A stretch of DNA of 64,000 nucleotides from CAZMNY01 sp964567745 (GCA_964567745.1 CAZMNY010000003.1:124001-188000); one strand, 5' to 3'. Shown: positions 47,160 through 56,495, counted from the stretch's first letter. Notes: generated from the sequence alone by a model not told the origin. Made by a program: numbers and translations.

Positions 47160-48116
47160 TCAACGAATGGACTTTACATCCAGGAGTTGTGAGTTCGAAA
47201 CCGAATTGCCGAAGTCATTGAAACGATCGAACGTCCAAATGACTTTCTTGCTCTTCGGTTCGATTTCAACGAGCAGCGGCTGCCCTGGTCCTGCATGACA
47301 ATTGCCGATGACGTAGTTTCCGTTGTCGAGCACTTCAAGTGTAGTGATCCAGGCGAAGCGAATGTTTGGCAAGTCGTTTTGCTCGATCTTCCAAACAACT
47401 TTGCCAGCAGGATTCACTTCTAAGACGCTGTGCCCGTTACCAGCTCCGATAAGCGTGTTGCCGTTAGGCAGTCGCAGGGCCGAGAAGAGTTGATTGCCAA
47501 ACGCGTCAAGGCCGTGCCCGCCCTTTCTAGGCTTGCCGAACAGCGGGACCTTGAACTCCCACACGACTTTCCCCGATGGATGGTACTCGCGAACGGCGCC
47601 ATCGCCCTCGTGACACACAAGATAGTTTCCAGAATTCAGTTTTCGTGCGAGCCGAGTGTCCCGATGCGGGCTCGGGTTGTCGACTTTCAGCGCCATCTCG
47701 TGCAACAACTTGCCCTCCCGATCGATTTCGATGATTCGAGCTGGTCCCGATTCGGCGATCATAAATCGTTTGCCGCCATCGAGTGGTTGGAACGAGTGAA
47801 TCTCAACTCGCTTACCGGCGTTTCCATTTCGACTTGAAGCATCGTAGGTCCAGACAACTCGCTTTGACTTGCGGTCGATTTCCGAGAGGATGCGATTCTG
47901 CTTTTGCACGACCACGTTACCGTTTGCCAAAACGTGAATATCGTGGATCGGTCCCCATCGCATGGTCCATTCGTCTCGACCGTCTTTGTCAACGATTGCC
48001 AAGCGACCGTTGCCTTGCACAATGAGTCGACGTTCGACATCGTCGGCCATGGCAGTGACGGAGACGAACAGAATGGCGACGAACGAGGCGATTCGAGCAA
48101 ATTTGCGGCGGCGCAT
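47160..48116 (-). CDS. Secreted PQQ-like beta-propeller protein
   Basis: A 318-residue exported protein with a Sec signal (1-24, AMA-DD). The mature part is a row of about six similar blades: LAIVDKDGRDEWTM, HDIHVLANGNVVVQK, KRVVWTYDASS, REYHPSGKVVWEFKV, SVLEVNPAGKVVWKIEQ and VEIEPKSKKVIWTFDRF. The repeated KVVW/KVIW strand is typical of PQQ/quinoprotein-like propellers, but no PQQ or calcium ligands can be assigned. Similar small proteins are common in planctomycetes and may be binding scaffolds. ATG 48116 lies exactly at the RRRK n-region of the leader. Convergent with the epimerase gene. Function unknown. Confidence 0.85.
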   Translation of the reverse strand: MRRRKFARIASFVAILFVSVTAMADDVERRLIVQGNGRLAIVDKDGRDEWTMRWGPIHDIHVLANGNVVVQKQNRILSEIDRKSKRVVWTYDASSRNGNAGKRVEIHSFQPLDGGKRFMIAESGPARIIEIDREGKLLHEMALKVDNPSPHRDTRLARKLNSGNYLVCHEGDGAVREYHPSGKVVWEFKVPLFGKPRKGGHGLDAFGNQLFSALRLPNGNTLIGAGNGHSVLEVNPAGKVVWKIEQNDLPNIRFAWITTLEVLDNGNYVIGNCHAGPGQPLLVEIEPKSKKVIWTFDRFNDFGNSVSNSQLLDVKSIR

Positions 48117-48439
48117 GGATGTCTCTCATGAACATGGAAAGAACGGGCAGAGCCGTAGTATAGCTGCCTGAGCGCGGCAGTCGAATTGCCTAGATTCGTG
48201 GGCATTGTAGAACACACTCCAAAACCCATCGGCCTGACATCGCGACGGTCTGTGTGGACGCGCGAGTTTCACGTGCGCGACAGACCCCACGGGCTCGCCC
48301 CGTGCGGTGAATCAGGTTCACAAGCTACGAGAGCCGAGCCACGCGGCCTGCGCTTGCATCGACAACTTGCGTCGAGGGCAAGCGGCATCTAAGCTGCTAT
48401 GTCTTGGTGTGCCATCCAATTCCGGCAAGGATTTGATAA
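48117..48439. other. Intergenic region with GC-rich hairpins upstream of the acetate transporter genes
   Basis: No gene is seen. Two adjacent hairpins stand out: GGTCTGT (48249-48255) with ACAGACC about 25 bases later, enclosing an inner CGCGC/GCGCG pair, followed at once by CACGGGCTCGCCCCGTG (about 48283-48300). They may be a decayed palindromic element or part of the leader of the downstream 48440-50610 operon. No matching riboswitch class is recognised. Confidence 0.4.
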
Positions 48440-48682
48440 ATGCAATCGGGTAACGCGCGGATTGGGTTGATCCTGTTTGGGATCTACCTACTGCTTTACG
48501 GCGGGTTCATGTTTCTAAACGCATTCTCCCCGTCGACGATGGAGTTGCGACTGATCGCCGGAGTCAATCTGGCAATCCTCTATGGATTCGGTCTGATCAT
48601 CGCCGCGTTAATCCTCGCGTTAATCTACGGCATGCTTTGCAAGCCGGGAGCGGACTCTGATTCCACGGGGAAATCATCATGA
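48440..48682 (+). CDS. DUF485-type small membrane protein, companion of ActP
   Basis: An 80-residue inner-membrane protein with two membrane helices (about residues 8-27 and 38-62), the layout of DUF485/YjcH proteins that precede actP-type symporter genes. Its stop overlaps the start of the symporter gene by four bases (ATGA at 48679-48682), so the two are translationally coupled. The exact role of this companion is not settled; it is thought to assist the symporter. The sequence is divergent from E. coli YjcH, so the assignment rests on size, topology and position. Confidence 0.8.
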   Translation: MQSGNARIGLILFGIYLLLYGGFMFLNAFSPSTMELRLIAGVNLAILYGFGLIIAALILALIYGMLCKPGADSDSTGKSS

Positions 48683-50610
48683 TTTACGAACCCTCTTGGA
48701 TCGCTGTCGTGGTGTTCGGCGCATTCGTCGCAGTCACGCTTGGCTTAAGTTTCTACTTGGGCAACCGAGCGAAGTCGTCGAGCGGCTATTTCGCAGCCGG
48801 GGGCGAGATCGCTTGGTGGGTCAACGGAATCGCATTCGCTGGCGATTACCTTTCCGCAGCGTCGTTTCTTGGCATCTGCGGGATGATTGCCTTCTACGGT
48901 TACGACGGCTTTCTCTATTCGATCGGATATCTCGCCGGCTGGATCGTCGCCCTGTTCGTTGTCGCTGAGCCAATGAAACGATTGGGCAAGTTCACATTCG
49001 CTGACGCTTTGGACGCGAAGTTTGGTTCGCGCGGAATTAAGCTTGCCGCCGGCATCAGCACGCTTGCCGTGAGTATCTTTTACCTCATTCCACAGATGGT
49101 CGGCGCCGGCGTGTTGATTCAGCCACTGCTCGGTTTCCCCCATTGGGTTGGCGTCTTGATTGTGGGAGCGACGGTGATTGTCATCGTCGTTACCGCGGGA
49201 ATGGTTTCCACAACTTACGTACAGTTCCTCAAGGGTTCGCTGCTGGTCATTTTCAGTGCGATCTTGACGGTGATTATTCTGTCTCGCGGATTTAAAGTCG
49301 CTGACGGAGGTGCGGACGGGCATGCGTTTGAGAGAATCGGGCCAATTTCGCAAGCCGAATTCGACCGGAGGTTTGGCGAGGGTGGCGAGGTATTGCCGCC
49401 GGACGGCGACTGGGCCGACTCGAAGATTCCCTTCGTGCGCACGAGCAAGAACGGCATCGTGCAGGTCTGGAGCCGGCGTGACTTGCCAGATGGACAAGTC
49501 GAATTACTTGAAGCTCAGACGCTCACGAAGACAAAAGATGGCGACATTCTCGTCAACGGCAAGCCAAAGGGGCAAAAAAAGGGCGAGCCGGAATTGCACC
49601 CGATCGGGCATATTTCGAGTTTGCCTGACGGAAAGAAGGAAACAGGCTCGCTCGGTCCGCTCTCGTTCTTCAGCACGCTGCAAGATAGTGAAGTCGTGCT
49701 CTGGGGAAAAAGCGAGAAGATCGTCGAAAGCAACGGCGACGCCACGACGGTCTACTACCAAAAACCGACCGCCGGCAAAGATGTGCTGCGCCCAGGAACC
49801 CACCCTCGTTTCCAAGGCATTCACAGCGACAACCCCATCGACAAACTCAACTTCCTCTCGCTCATGCTCGCTCTGTTTTGTGGCACCGCATCGCTTCCTC
49901 ACATTCTGATTCGATACTACACGGTGAGAGATCAGGCGAGCGCCAGGAAGAGCACGATTGTTGGTATTGCCGCGATCGGCTTTTTTTACGTGCTCACGCT
50001 CTACTTGGGATTGGGCGCGATGACGAGCGGAGCGATGGACGTAACCAATAGCAACATGGCTGCGCCATTGCTGGCCAAGAGCATCGATCAATGGCTGTTC
50101 GCCATCATATCGGCCATCGCGTTTACAACAGTGCTCGGCACCGTCGCCGGTCTAATCATCGCCTCGGCCGGCGCGGTGACTCACGATCTTCTGACAAGCG
50201 TCTTGGGTATGAAGCTCAACGACCACGACAAAGTGCGAGTCGCCAAGATCGCCTCGATCGTCGTCGGCGCCGTCGCCATCGTGCTCGGCATTCTCTTCAA
50301 AGAGATGAACGTCAGCTACCTCGTCGGATGGGCATTCAGCGTGGCCGCATCAGCCAACTTGCCGTCGCTGGTCATGCTGTTGTTCTGGTCCAAGACGACA
50401 AAACAAGGCGTGATTGCGGCAGTGGTTGTTGGTATGACGTCTTCGCTGGCTTGGATTCTTCTGAGTGGCGATACTTTTGCCAAAGTCTACGGGCTTTCGG
50501 CCGACCTCGCCCCGGCCCCGTTCAGTCAGCCCGGCATCGTGACCATTCCGCTCGGCTTTCTCACACTCGTTGCCGTTTCACTCATGACTCAACGCAACGA
50601 GTCCAGTTAA
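48679..50610 (+). CDS. actP: Cation/acetate symporter ActP-like (SSS family)
   Basis: A 643-residue sodium/solute symporter. SSSGYFAAGGEIAWWVNGIAFAGDYLSAASFLGICG (starting near 33) is the signature of the ActP/DhlC branch; further helices contain LIPQMVGAGVLIQPLLG, SLPHILIRYYTV (near 412) and the C-terminal helices of the LeuT-like core. A hydrophilic insert of about 160 residues (about 215-370, including SRRDLPDGQVEL and PKGQKKGEPELHP) separates helices 6 and 7 and is not found in E. coli ActP; similar inserts occur in planctomycete homologues. Transports acetate or related short-chain carboxylates with Na+. Coupled to the small membrane protein gene upstream by a 4-base overlap. Confidence 0.92.
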   Translation: MIYEPSWIAVVVFGAFVAVTLGLSFYLGNRAKSSSGYFAAGGEIAWWVNGIAFAGDYLSAASFLGICGMIAFYGYDGFLYSIGYLAGWIVALFVVAEPMKRLGKFTFADALDAKFGSRGIKLAAGISTLAVSIFYLIPQMVGAGVLIQPLLGFPHWVGVLIVGATVIVIVVTAGMVSTTYVQFLKGSLLVIFSAILTVIILSRGFKVADGGADGHAFERIGPISQAEFDRRFGEGGEVLPPDGDWADSKIPFVRTSKNGIVQVWSRRDLPDGQVELLEAQTLTKTKDGDILVNGKPKGQKKGEPELHPIGHISSLPDGKKETGSLGPLSFFSTLQDSEVVLWGKSEKIVESNGDATTVYYQKPTAGKDVLRPGTHPRFQGIHSDNPIDKLNFLSLMLALFCGTASLPHILIRYYTVRDQASARKSTIVGIAAIGFFYVLTLYLGLGAMTSGAMDVTNSNMAAPLLAKSIDQWLFAIISAIAFTTVLGTVAGLIIASAGAVTHDLLTSVLGMKLNDHDKVRVAKIASIVVGAVAIVLGILFKEMNVSYLVGWAFSVAASANLPSLVMLLFWSKTTKQGVIAAVVVGMTSSLAWILLSGDTFAKVYGLSADLAPAPFSQPGIVTIPLGFLTLVAVSLMTQRNESS

Positions 50611-50664
50611 TACGGGTCGAGTCGTAGCGGAGCCTCGCGTCGACCGCGCAAGTAGAGCCAGGCA

Positions 50665-52539
50665 ATGCTAGATTTTGAAGCGAGGATTGAGATACTCAGT
50701 CGCTGGATGAAACGATTGCGATTCGCTCGACGAGCGCGTCGCCAAGGTGCCGCGCGTTGGCTCGTTTGGGCCGTGTTGCTGAGTGGCTTGTGCTCGACGT
50801 CCGAGTTAATTGCGCATCCTATCTCAGTCACGGAAGCGCTCGTTCGCGTGTCGCGCGAGACGACCGACGTGCAGATCACGGTATTCCTGGAAGACCTCTA
50901 CTTGTTTCATGATCTGGTGCCTAATGATCGTGACTTCTTGACGCTCGAGTCGATTGGGCGGGGCGCCGTTCTTCATCGCAAGTTCTTGATGGAACGATTC
51001 TTGATCCGCGATGCGGCCGGGGATGAACTCAAACCCGAGTTCGTCAGTCTCGAGCAGCCCGAGCTACCGAAGAATGGCGTGCCGCTCGCCGAGCTGATGT
51101 CTTACAAGCTCTCATACCGATTTCGATACAAGACGCCGACAGAACCCGAGTTTCTTACAGTCAGCCAACATTTGATCGACGAGGAAATCTCGATTCCGGC
51201 AGAAATGCGCCTCGTCGTCAAACAAGCCAATTCCGGCATCACGTTCAAGGAGGCGTTGACGAGCGACGAATCTCACACCGTACGATTTCAATGGGATGGA
51301 AAGCAGTTACCGGCAGAGCCAACCGAAAGTGAGCTGCAAGACTGGTTTGAGGAGCAGCGAAAGCAGACGCTGGGCATCACCGATTACAGTTCGATCTATT
51401 CATTTCTCTACATCGAAGACCATGAAGTGCGACACGAGATTCTCATGCCGCTACGAACGCTGGCCGAAAGCGTAACCCTGTTTCGTCGCGATGCCGATTT
51501 CCTGGATGTGGACGAACAAGTTAGTTCGCGAGAGTCGATCGCCGATTACTTTGTCAACGGTAACCCGATCCTGCTCGACGGCACCGCCGCTACGCCGAGC
51601 GTTGCGAGACTCGATTTCTTTGGCGTTGATTTCAAGGATTTGGCCAAGCCGCCCGAGCAGACTCGCGTCAGCATGGCGAGCGGACGTGTTGGCGTGATCC
51701 TGGCCTACCCGATCGATGCGTTTCCGAGCACCGTCGACTTAACGTGGAATCGGTTCAACGAATTGAGTTACACCGTGCAGATGGTTGTCTACTCCGACGA
51801 GTCGGCTGAGAGGAAGACGTTGAGTAAAGTAGGTGGCAGGAACAAGTATCAATGGCGCTCTTCGGGCCGCAGGCCGGCGACTGCTGTCGCCATTCCTCGT
51901 GTGGAACTGAAGCCTCGCGCAATTTGGAGTTTCCCACTCCTCTCGCTGGCGCTCGCGGCCCTGGCCGTCTACATGGCTGCTCGAAAGCCCAAGCAACGCG
52001 CAACCTTATTCGTGATTGTGCTGATGGCGCTAGCCTGCTGGCCGTTAGTGACGTGGCGCGTTTATAGCCCGCTACAAGCGAAACCAGCAATCGCGTCCGC
52101 CAACGCCAGGCAGGTTGTGGAGAGTCTTCTGGGCAACGCGTATGGGGCATTTCGATTGCGAGACGAAAGCGCGGCCTATGATGCGCTCGCCCAAGGCGTC
52201 GATGGCGAGTTGCTCCGCTCGCTCTACCTGCAGTTGCGGCGAGGTCTCTTGATGCAACAACAGGGCGGCACTGTGGCCCGTGTTCGAGAAATAGACACGA
52301 CGTCCGGCGAGCCGAACGTGCCGAGCCAACCTCTGGGAGACGAGCGCGGTTTTTGCTACCGTCTGGCCTGGACAATTCGCGGCGATGTAGAACACTGGGG
52401 CCATATTCACTCGCGAACAAATCAATACGAAGCGATCTTCACCGTGGAGCCTCGCAGCGGGCGCTGGCAACTAACCAATTTGGACGTGCTCGAAGAAAAA
52501 CGCATTCGGTCCGAGACCGCGCTACGGAAGTTAAAATAA
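50665..52539 (+). CDS. Membrane-anchored protein of unknown function
   Basis: A 624-residue protein that I do not recognise. A long basic n-region (RARRQGAARWLVW) leads a hydrophobic segment (about 31-50) ending ELIAHPISVTEALVRVSRE, so the N-terminal 370 residues should be periplasmic; they look beta-rich (ITVFLEDLYLFHDLVPNDRDFLTLES and YKLSYRFRYKTP). Two membrane helices follow (about 423-440 and 448-464), then a last domain of about 150 residues (about 475-624) with YDALAQGVDGELLRSLYLQ, GFCYRLAWTIRGDVEHWGHIHSRTNQYEAIF and a WQLTNLDVLEE finish that could be NTF2-like or SnoaL-like. The position 54 bases after actP allows co-transcription. A shorter start at Met15 is possible. Confidence 0.8.
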   Translation: MLDFEARIEILSRWMKRLRFARRARRQGAARWLVWAVLLSGLCSTSELIAHPISVTEALVRVSRETTDVQITVFLEDLYLFHDLVPNDRDFLTLESIGRGAVLHRKFLMERFLIRDAAGDELKPEFVSLEQPELPKNGVPLAELMSYKLSYRFRYKTPTEPEFLTVSQHLIDEEISIPAEMRLVVKQANSGITFKEALTSDESHTVRFQWDGKQLPAEPTESELQDWFEEQRKQTLGITDYSSIYSFLYIEDHEVRHEILMPLRTLAESVTLFRRDADFLDVDEQVSSRESIADYFVNGNPILLDGTAATPSVARLDFFGVDFKDLAKPPEQTRVSMASGRVGVILAYPIDAFPSTVDLTWNRFNELSYTVQMVVYSDESAERKTLSKVGGRNKYQWRSSGRRPATAVAIPRVELKPRAIWSFPLLSLALAALAVYMAARKPKQRATLFVIVLMALACWPLVTWRVYSPLQAKPAIASANARQVVESLLGNAYGAFRLRDESAAYDALAQGVDGELLRSLYLQLRRGLLMQQQGGTVARVREIDTTSGEPNVPSQPLGDERGFCYRLAWTIRGDVEHWGHIHSRTNQYEAIFTVEPRSGRWQLTNLDVLEEKRIRSETALRKLK

Positions 52540-52599
52540 CGCGATGCACTTCGAGATCCGCTCGCGTCAACTGATGGAATTTAGAGAAGGCGAGAACAC

Positions 52600-53298
52600 T
52601 TGGCTCAACCAGGCAATGACAATACGGAACGCTCGGCTCTCGTCCTTTTCTCGGGCGGACAAGATTCGACAACTTGCCTGTATTGGGCCAAGCAACAATT
52701 TGATGATGTCGTTGCTTTGGCGTTTGATTATGGGCAGAAGCACAGCGTTGAATTGGAACAAGCCAAGAAGATCGCGGACCTCGCTGAGACTCGCTTTAGC
52801 GTGATCGATATTCGCGGCGCCTTAGGCGGTTCCGCTTTGACCGAACACAATCTAGACATCTCGGCGCCGCATGCGGTCAACCCCGAATTGCCAGCCTCGT
52901 TTGTACCGGCGCGCAACGCTCTGTTTCTAACACTGGCGGCAGGTCGAGCTTACACTCTTGGGATTCGAGACCTGGTTGGCGGGATGTGCCAAACCGATTA
53001 CTCCGGCTACCCCGACTGCCGTCGTGACTTTGTCGATTCTCAAGAGAAGACTCTTTCACTGGCGCTCGATGACTCGATCAGAATTCATACGCCGCTGATG
53101 GGTCTGACAAAAGCGGAGACGTGGAAGCTGGCCGCGGAGCTTGGAGTTGTCGATGTCATTCGCGACATGACCCACACGGACTACAACGGCGATCGAACGA
53201 CGTACAACGAATGGGGATATGGCAAGCTGGATAACCCAGCCTCGATCCTGCGGGCCAAGGGCTACGAGGAGGCGAAGGCCAACGGCTGGATCCCCTAA
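52600..53298 (+). CDS. queC: 7-cyano-7-deazaguanine synthase QueC-like, zinc cysteines missing
   Basis: QueC converts 7-carboxy-7-deazaguanine to preQ0 with ATP and ammonia, in queuosine or 7-deazaguanine synthesis. The 232-residue protein has the PP-loop LFSGGQDSTTCL (16-27), FDYGQKHSVEL, PARNALFLTLAAG, CQTDYSGYPDCR and IHTPLMGLTKAETWKLA, all as in QueC. The C-terminal zinc site is abnormal: the usual TCYxG is T-D194-Y-N-G, and the CGxCxxC equivalent reads K209-L-D-N212-P-A-S215, so all four ligands are replaced while the flanking GDR, EWGYG and LRAKGYE remain. This may be a zinc-independent subfamily. The start is TTG 52600 with GAAGG nine bases upstream; no earlier ATG exists in frame. No other queuosine gene is in the window. 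Confidence 0.9.
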   Translation: MAQPGNDNTERSALVLFSGGQDSTTCLYWAKQQFDDVVALAFDYGQKHSVELEQAKKIADLAETRFSVIDIRGALGGSALTEHNLDISAPHAVNPELPASFVPARNALFLTLAAGRAYTLGIRDLVGGMCQTDYSGYPDCRRDFVDSQEKTLSLALDDSIRIHTPLMGLTKAETWKLAAELGVVDVIRDMTHTDYNGDRTTYNEWGYGKLDNPASILRAKGYEEAKANGWIP

Positions 53299-53346
53299 CG
53301 TCGCCACGTTCCGTCGAGCCGAATCGGCTAGTCCAGTTGTACTAGC

Positions 53347-55275
53347 TCACTCGGTTCTTAGGATCAACATTGTCTCAGCCCATTGGCTCAATGTCCGCGA
53401 TCGCCCCTGGCTGTCGGGTGCCGTGATGTCGGCTGTTACGAGTGCGACTGCGGCCGCGCCTTTTGGAGCGATGACGTCGAACTGAACTGCTCCTTGCTCA
53501 CCGGCCTCCAAGCGAATTGTCTTCGTCTCGGCATCGATCATTCGAGCGCCGTTGTGCGATCGCGGCGTAACGCGAAATTCGCGTGCCTTGGGAGAATGGT
53601 TCCATACGCGAAACTCGACCGAGTGCTTGGCACCGGGCGTAACGTGCGCCGCGTAGGGATAGAAGAATGCCCACTGTTCGTCGACGCCGTAGTTGGGCGC
53701 ATCGAAGTCGAACAACTTGGCTTGAGTTGCAATTCGAGCTCGATACCGCGTCTGCAAGTAATCGAGTTCCTTCTCGTCGAACCGGAAGACGTGGCGAATG
53801 TGTTCGTTGACGAGCCAGGCGGGCGTTTCACGAACGAGCTGTAAGCACTTTTGCATACCCTGATCGAAGCCGAGCAAGTTGCGGTTTAGCACACAATAGT
53901 CGTCGAATCCGGACGGCGCGAATGCATCACCGACAAACAGAATTGGGTCGGCGCCTGGTTTCTTCGCTAACAAAGCTCCGTGGTAATACGTTTGGCCGGG
54001 GAAAAAGAAAAACGTCAGCTCGAATTCGCGCCACTTCATCTGGTGGCCGCTCGTTAGTTTGCCAATCGGCTTGATCGGATTGGCGGTCATCGCCGGCAAA
54101 TGGTAAGCGTCCGGGTTCTCCAAAACATCCGCGTACTCATGGGTCGCGTAGACCGGGCAATCAAACGTCGTGGCCGCCGTTTGAACTTGGTCCGTGTGAT
54201 CGTCGTGGTAATGGGTCACAAACAAGCCCTCGACGCCCTTGACGATATCCTTCTTTTGCAGGTCCTGAATCGCATCGATCACTCGTTGCGATCCGCAATC
54301 CAAAAGAAAGCCGTGCCCCGACTCAGAAATCAGCAAGCGACTCGTGGAATTTTCATAGACCCAATCTGGAGTCGTTTCATGCTGGCAATACGGCATCAAC
54401 TCGACTTTGGCGTCTTTCCCTAGAACTCGCCGCCCGCACTCGGTCATCCGCTTTTCTTTGAAGTACCAATGGAGGGCGTTGGTGGAGAGGTAATTCGCAT
54501 AGATGCTTTGCACTCGAGACTTGAGCGTCGCGATCGCCTTGGCTGGTTTGCGAATGACGTCGCCTCGCGCGGGAACGATTAGGTCGGGCTTCGCTTTGGC
54601 GAGCGTGTCGAGACTTTGAACCAGCTCAGACAATCGGCTTCCGTAACCGTGGTAGCCACGAATTTGAGCCGAGGTGATCGCGTCTTGAAAGCTGTACAGA
54701 TCGAGCACCTGTCCGTCGCCATAGATCAAATCACCGCTAAAGGCGACTCGCTTGCCCTCCGCGTCAAGCAGATAAGTCACAGCGCTTCTGGTGTAACCCG
54801 GCGTTTCGATCACGTCGAACTTGAGCCCGCTCGACTCGACGACATCTCCGTCCTTAAGCCATCGCTCGATCGGAAGTCCTGTGGCCGGGACTTTCGTTGT
54901 TTGCTGAGCGTAATCGTGGAACCTCGATTTGATAAACGTTCGCCAAAAGTCCTCAGGCTTCTCAAGCCAATAGGTCGCCTTGGTGGGGGCGAGGATCTTC
55001 GGGAGCCGATCGCGATTGTCGTCTTGCAGCGCCAAAGTGTCGGCGATCAAATCGCGACGACCGTCAGTTAACAAGAGCATTCCCTGCTTGACACTGCGAT
55101 AGATCTCAAGCGTCTCGCCATGGCCGGTATAAGAGACGTGATTAACGTGGTCGGGGTCCATCGTCAAAGTTCCGCCGCCTGGAAGCGCGACCGTTTTTGC
55201 CGGCTCAGCTCGAACGAACGGGGAAGAGACGGCAAGGCAGATAGCGACGCTGAGAACAGTTGGGATACGGCACAT
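53347..55275 (-). CDS. Secreted metallo-beta-lactamase fold protein with an extra degenerate MBL half
   Basis: A 642-residue exported protein (Sec signal about 1-23, FVRAEP; ATG 55275, longer frame rejected). The C-terminal half of the chain is a complete metallo-hydrolase: H355-Y-H357-D-D359-H360 (THYHDDH), a GDAF Asp near 450 and NEHIRHVFRF near 490. Before it, residues about 130-260 look like the second half of another MBL domain (FDVIETPGYTRSAVTYLL, GKRVAFSGDLIYG), where the usual PGHT His is Tyr and no HxHxDH precedes it. The last 110 residues look like a beta-sandwich (HSVEFRVWNHSPKAREFRVT). It is likely a duplicated-domain hydrolase in which only the second domain is catalytic. Substrate unknown. 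Convergent with queC. Confidence 0.87.
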   Translation of the reverse strand: MCRIPTVLSVAICLAVSSPFVRAEPAKTVALPGGGTLTMDPDHVNHVSYTGHGETLEIYRSVKQGMLLLTDGRRDLIADTLALQDDNRDRLPKILAPTKATYWLEKPEDFWRTFIKSRFHDYAQQTTKVPATGLPIERWLKDGDVVESSGLKFDVIETPGYTRSAVTYLLDAEGKRVAFSGDLIYGDGQVLDLYSFQDAITSAQIRGYHGYGSRLSELVQSLDTLAKAKPDLIVPARGDVIRKPAKAIATLKSRVQSIYANYLSTNALHWYFKEKRMTECGRRVLGKDAKVELMPYCQHETTPDWVYENSTSRLLISESGHGFLLDCGSQRVIDAIQDLQKKDIVKGVEGLFVTHYHDDHTDQVQTAATTFDCPVYATHEYADVLENPDAYHLPAMTANPIKPIGKLTSGHQMKWREFELTFFFFPGQTYYHGALLAKKPGADPILFVGDAFAPSGFDDYCVLNRNLLGFDQGMQKCLQLVRETPAWLVNEHIRHVFRFDEKELDYLQTRYRARIATQAKLFDFDAPNYGVDEQWAFFYPYAAHVTPGAKHSVEFRVWNHSPKAREFRVTPRSHNGARMIDAETKTIRLEAGEQGAVQFDVIAPKGAAAVALVTADITAPDSQGRSRTLSQWAETMLILRTE

Positions 55276-55685
55276 GTTCTTATACGCTCCGTTGATTCTT
55301 GGACGTGATTCATTGTCGGGCCATACGGAGCGCAAATCAATCGTGTCGAACGCGGTGATTTTGAGGCACGGCCATTACGGCTGGAATGCTGAAAGTCACG
55401 AGCCTCGCGCCAATCGTCGCCGTTGATCGCGCCACGGCGCGACTGACGTAAACGCAGTTGCGCGGCGGCGACCTCGGCGTTCGTCTGTAGCGATTGTCCG
55501 GACGGGGTCGTGCTCTGGTGCAAAGTCCCCGTGAGGAATGTCGAAAACCGCCGAATTGACCATACATGTGGGCTACGATTCTTGCGTACAATATGGGGTG
55601 CCCCCCTTGCGACGACTCGCTACCGACGACAGCCGAGTCGCACCTCGCTGCTAGAATTCAGACCTCAACCAAGGCGGCATCTGCG
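55276..55685. other. Intergenic region, no gene supported
   Basis: This 410-base gap separates the divergent starts of the MBL protein and the alpha/beta hydrolase. All minus-strand frames are open for a while, which is common at this GC content, but none has a start with a ribosome site or a recognisable domain. A 53-codon frame from an ATG near 55565 (minus) looks Arg-rich and accidental. No strong repeat or hairpin was seen. Confidence 0.4.
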
Positions 55686-56495
55686 ATGCTTCGTCCAAAA
55701 CCGCGAAGTCTGAGCGAATCCAGTTTTTGCCTCAATCCTCAGCAAATTGTCGAGATGGGCAACGGGTCCGAGTCGATCTTGTTTCTTCATGGGCTGTTTG
55801 GCACGCCTGAGCATTGGCAAACCGTGATGGAGCGACTGGCCGACAGGTACCATGTCATCGCGCCGCAACTGCCGATCGATCCCCATCCCAATCGACGCCG
55901 CGACGGGATTCAGACGATTCATGACTTGAGTGGATTGATCGCCGAGCTAATCGAAGCGAGGGATCTTGATCCGCTTGTGATTTGTGGCAACTCGCTGGGA
56001 GGATTGATTGCGATCGATCTGTGCGTCGAGCGCCCGGATTTGGCGAAGGGCCTGGTCCTGGCCGGCAGCGCGGGGCTGTTTGAGCGGAGCCCGATCAGGG
56101 GGCTCACCTCGCATCCGTCGAAGGAGTTTGTTCGCTCGACCGTTTGCGGCATTCTCCATAACGAGAGTTTGGTCACCGACGAGTTGGTCGATCATTGGCA
56201 CAGCTCGATGAACGATCGCGATTACGTCCGTTTTCTCTTGAGAGTCTCGCGAGCCACGCGTGACCGATGTGTTGAAGACGAGCTTCGCGAACTGCATCTC
56301 CCGACGATGATCGCCTGGGGAAGCAACGACGAAATCACTCCGCCGTCGGTTGGCGAAGAATTCAGAAAACGCATTGACGGAGCTCAACTCAAGTTTATCG
56401 ACGACTGTGGCCATGCCCCAAACTGGGAGCAGCCGGAACGATTTGCAGAAATCGTCGACCGATTTCTGCCTGAGTGTTTTGGCGAAATTCGATAG
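55686..56495 (+). CDS. Alpha/beta-fold hydrolase
   Basis: A 269-residue alpha/beta hydrolase. SILFLHGLFGTPEHWQ (near 29-44) is the oxyanion-hole loop, ICGNSLGGLIAIDL (near 100) the nucleophile elbow with Ser in G-N-S-L-G, GSNDEITPP (near 215) supplies the acid and CGHAPNWEQPERFAE (near 241) the catalytic His. No signal peptide with ATG 55686; an earlier in-frame ATG at 55566 would add 40 unlikely residues. Cytoplasmic esterase- or MhpC-type hydrolases of this size have many substrates. The RND/MMPL-type exporter gene follows 121 bases downstream in the same direction, so a lipid or ester substrate is plausible. Confidence 0.9.
   Translation: MLRPKPRSLSESSFCLNPQQIVEMGNGSESILFLHGLFGTPEHWQTVMERLADRYHVIAPQLPIDPHPNRRRDGIQTIHDLSGLIAELIEARDLDPLVICGNSLGGLIAIDLCVERPDLAKGLVLAGSAGLFERSPIRGLTSHPSKEFVRSTVCGILHNESLVTDELVDHWHSSMNDRDYVRFLLRVSRATRDRCVEDELRELHLPTMIAWGSNDEITPPSVGEEFRKRIDGAQLKFIDDCGHAPNWEQPERFAEIVDRFLPECFGEIR

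Noticed and set aside
53310..53332. Small AGCCG/CGGCT palindrome between queC and the MBL gene as a bidirectional terminator
   Set aside because: The stem is only five base pairs and has no T-run on either side.
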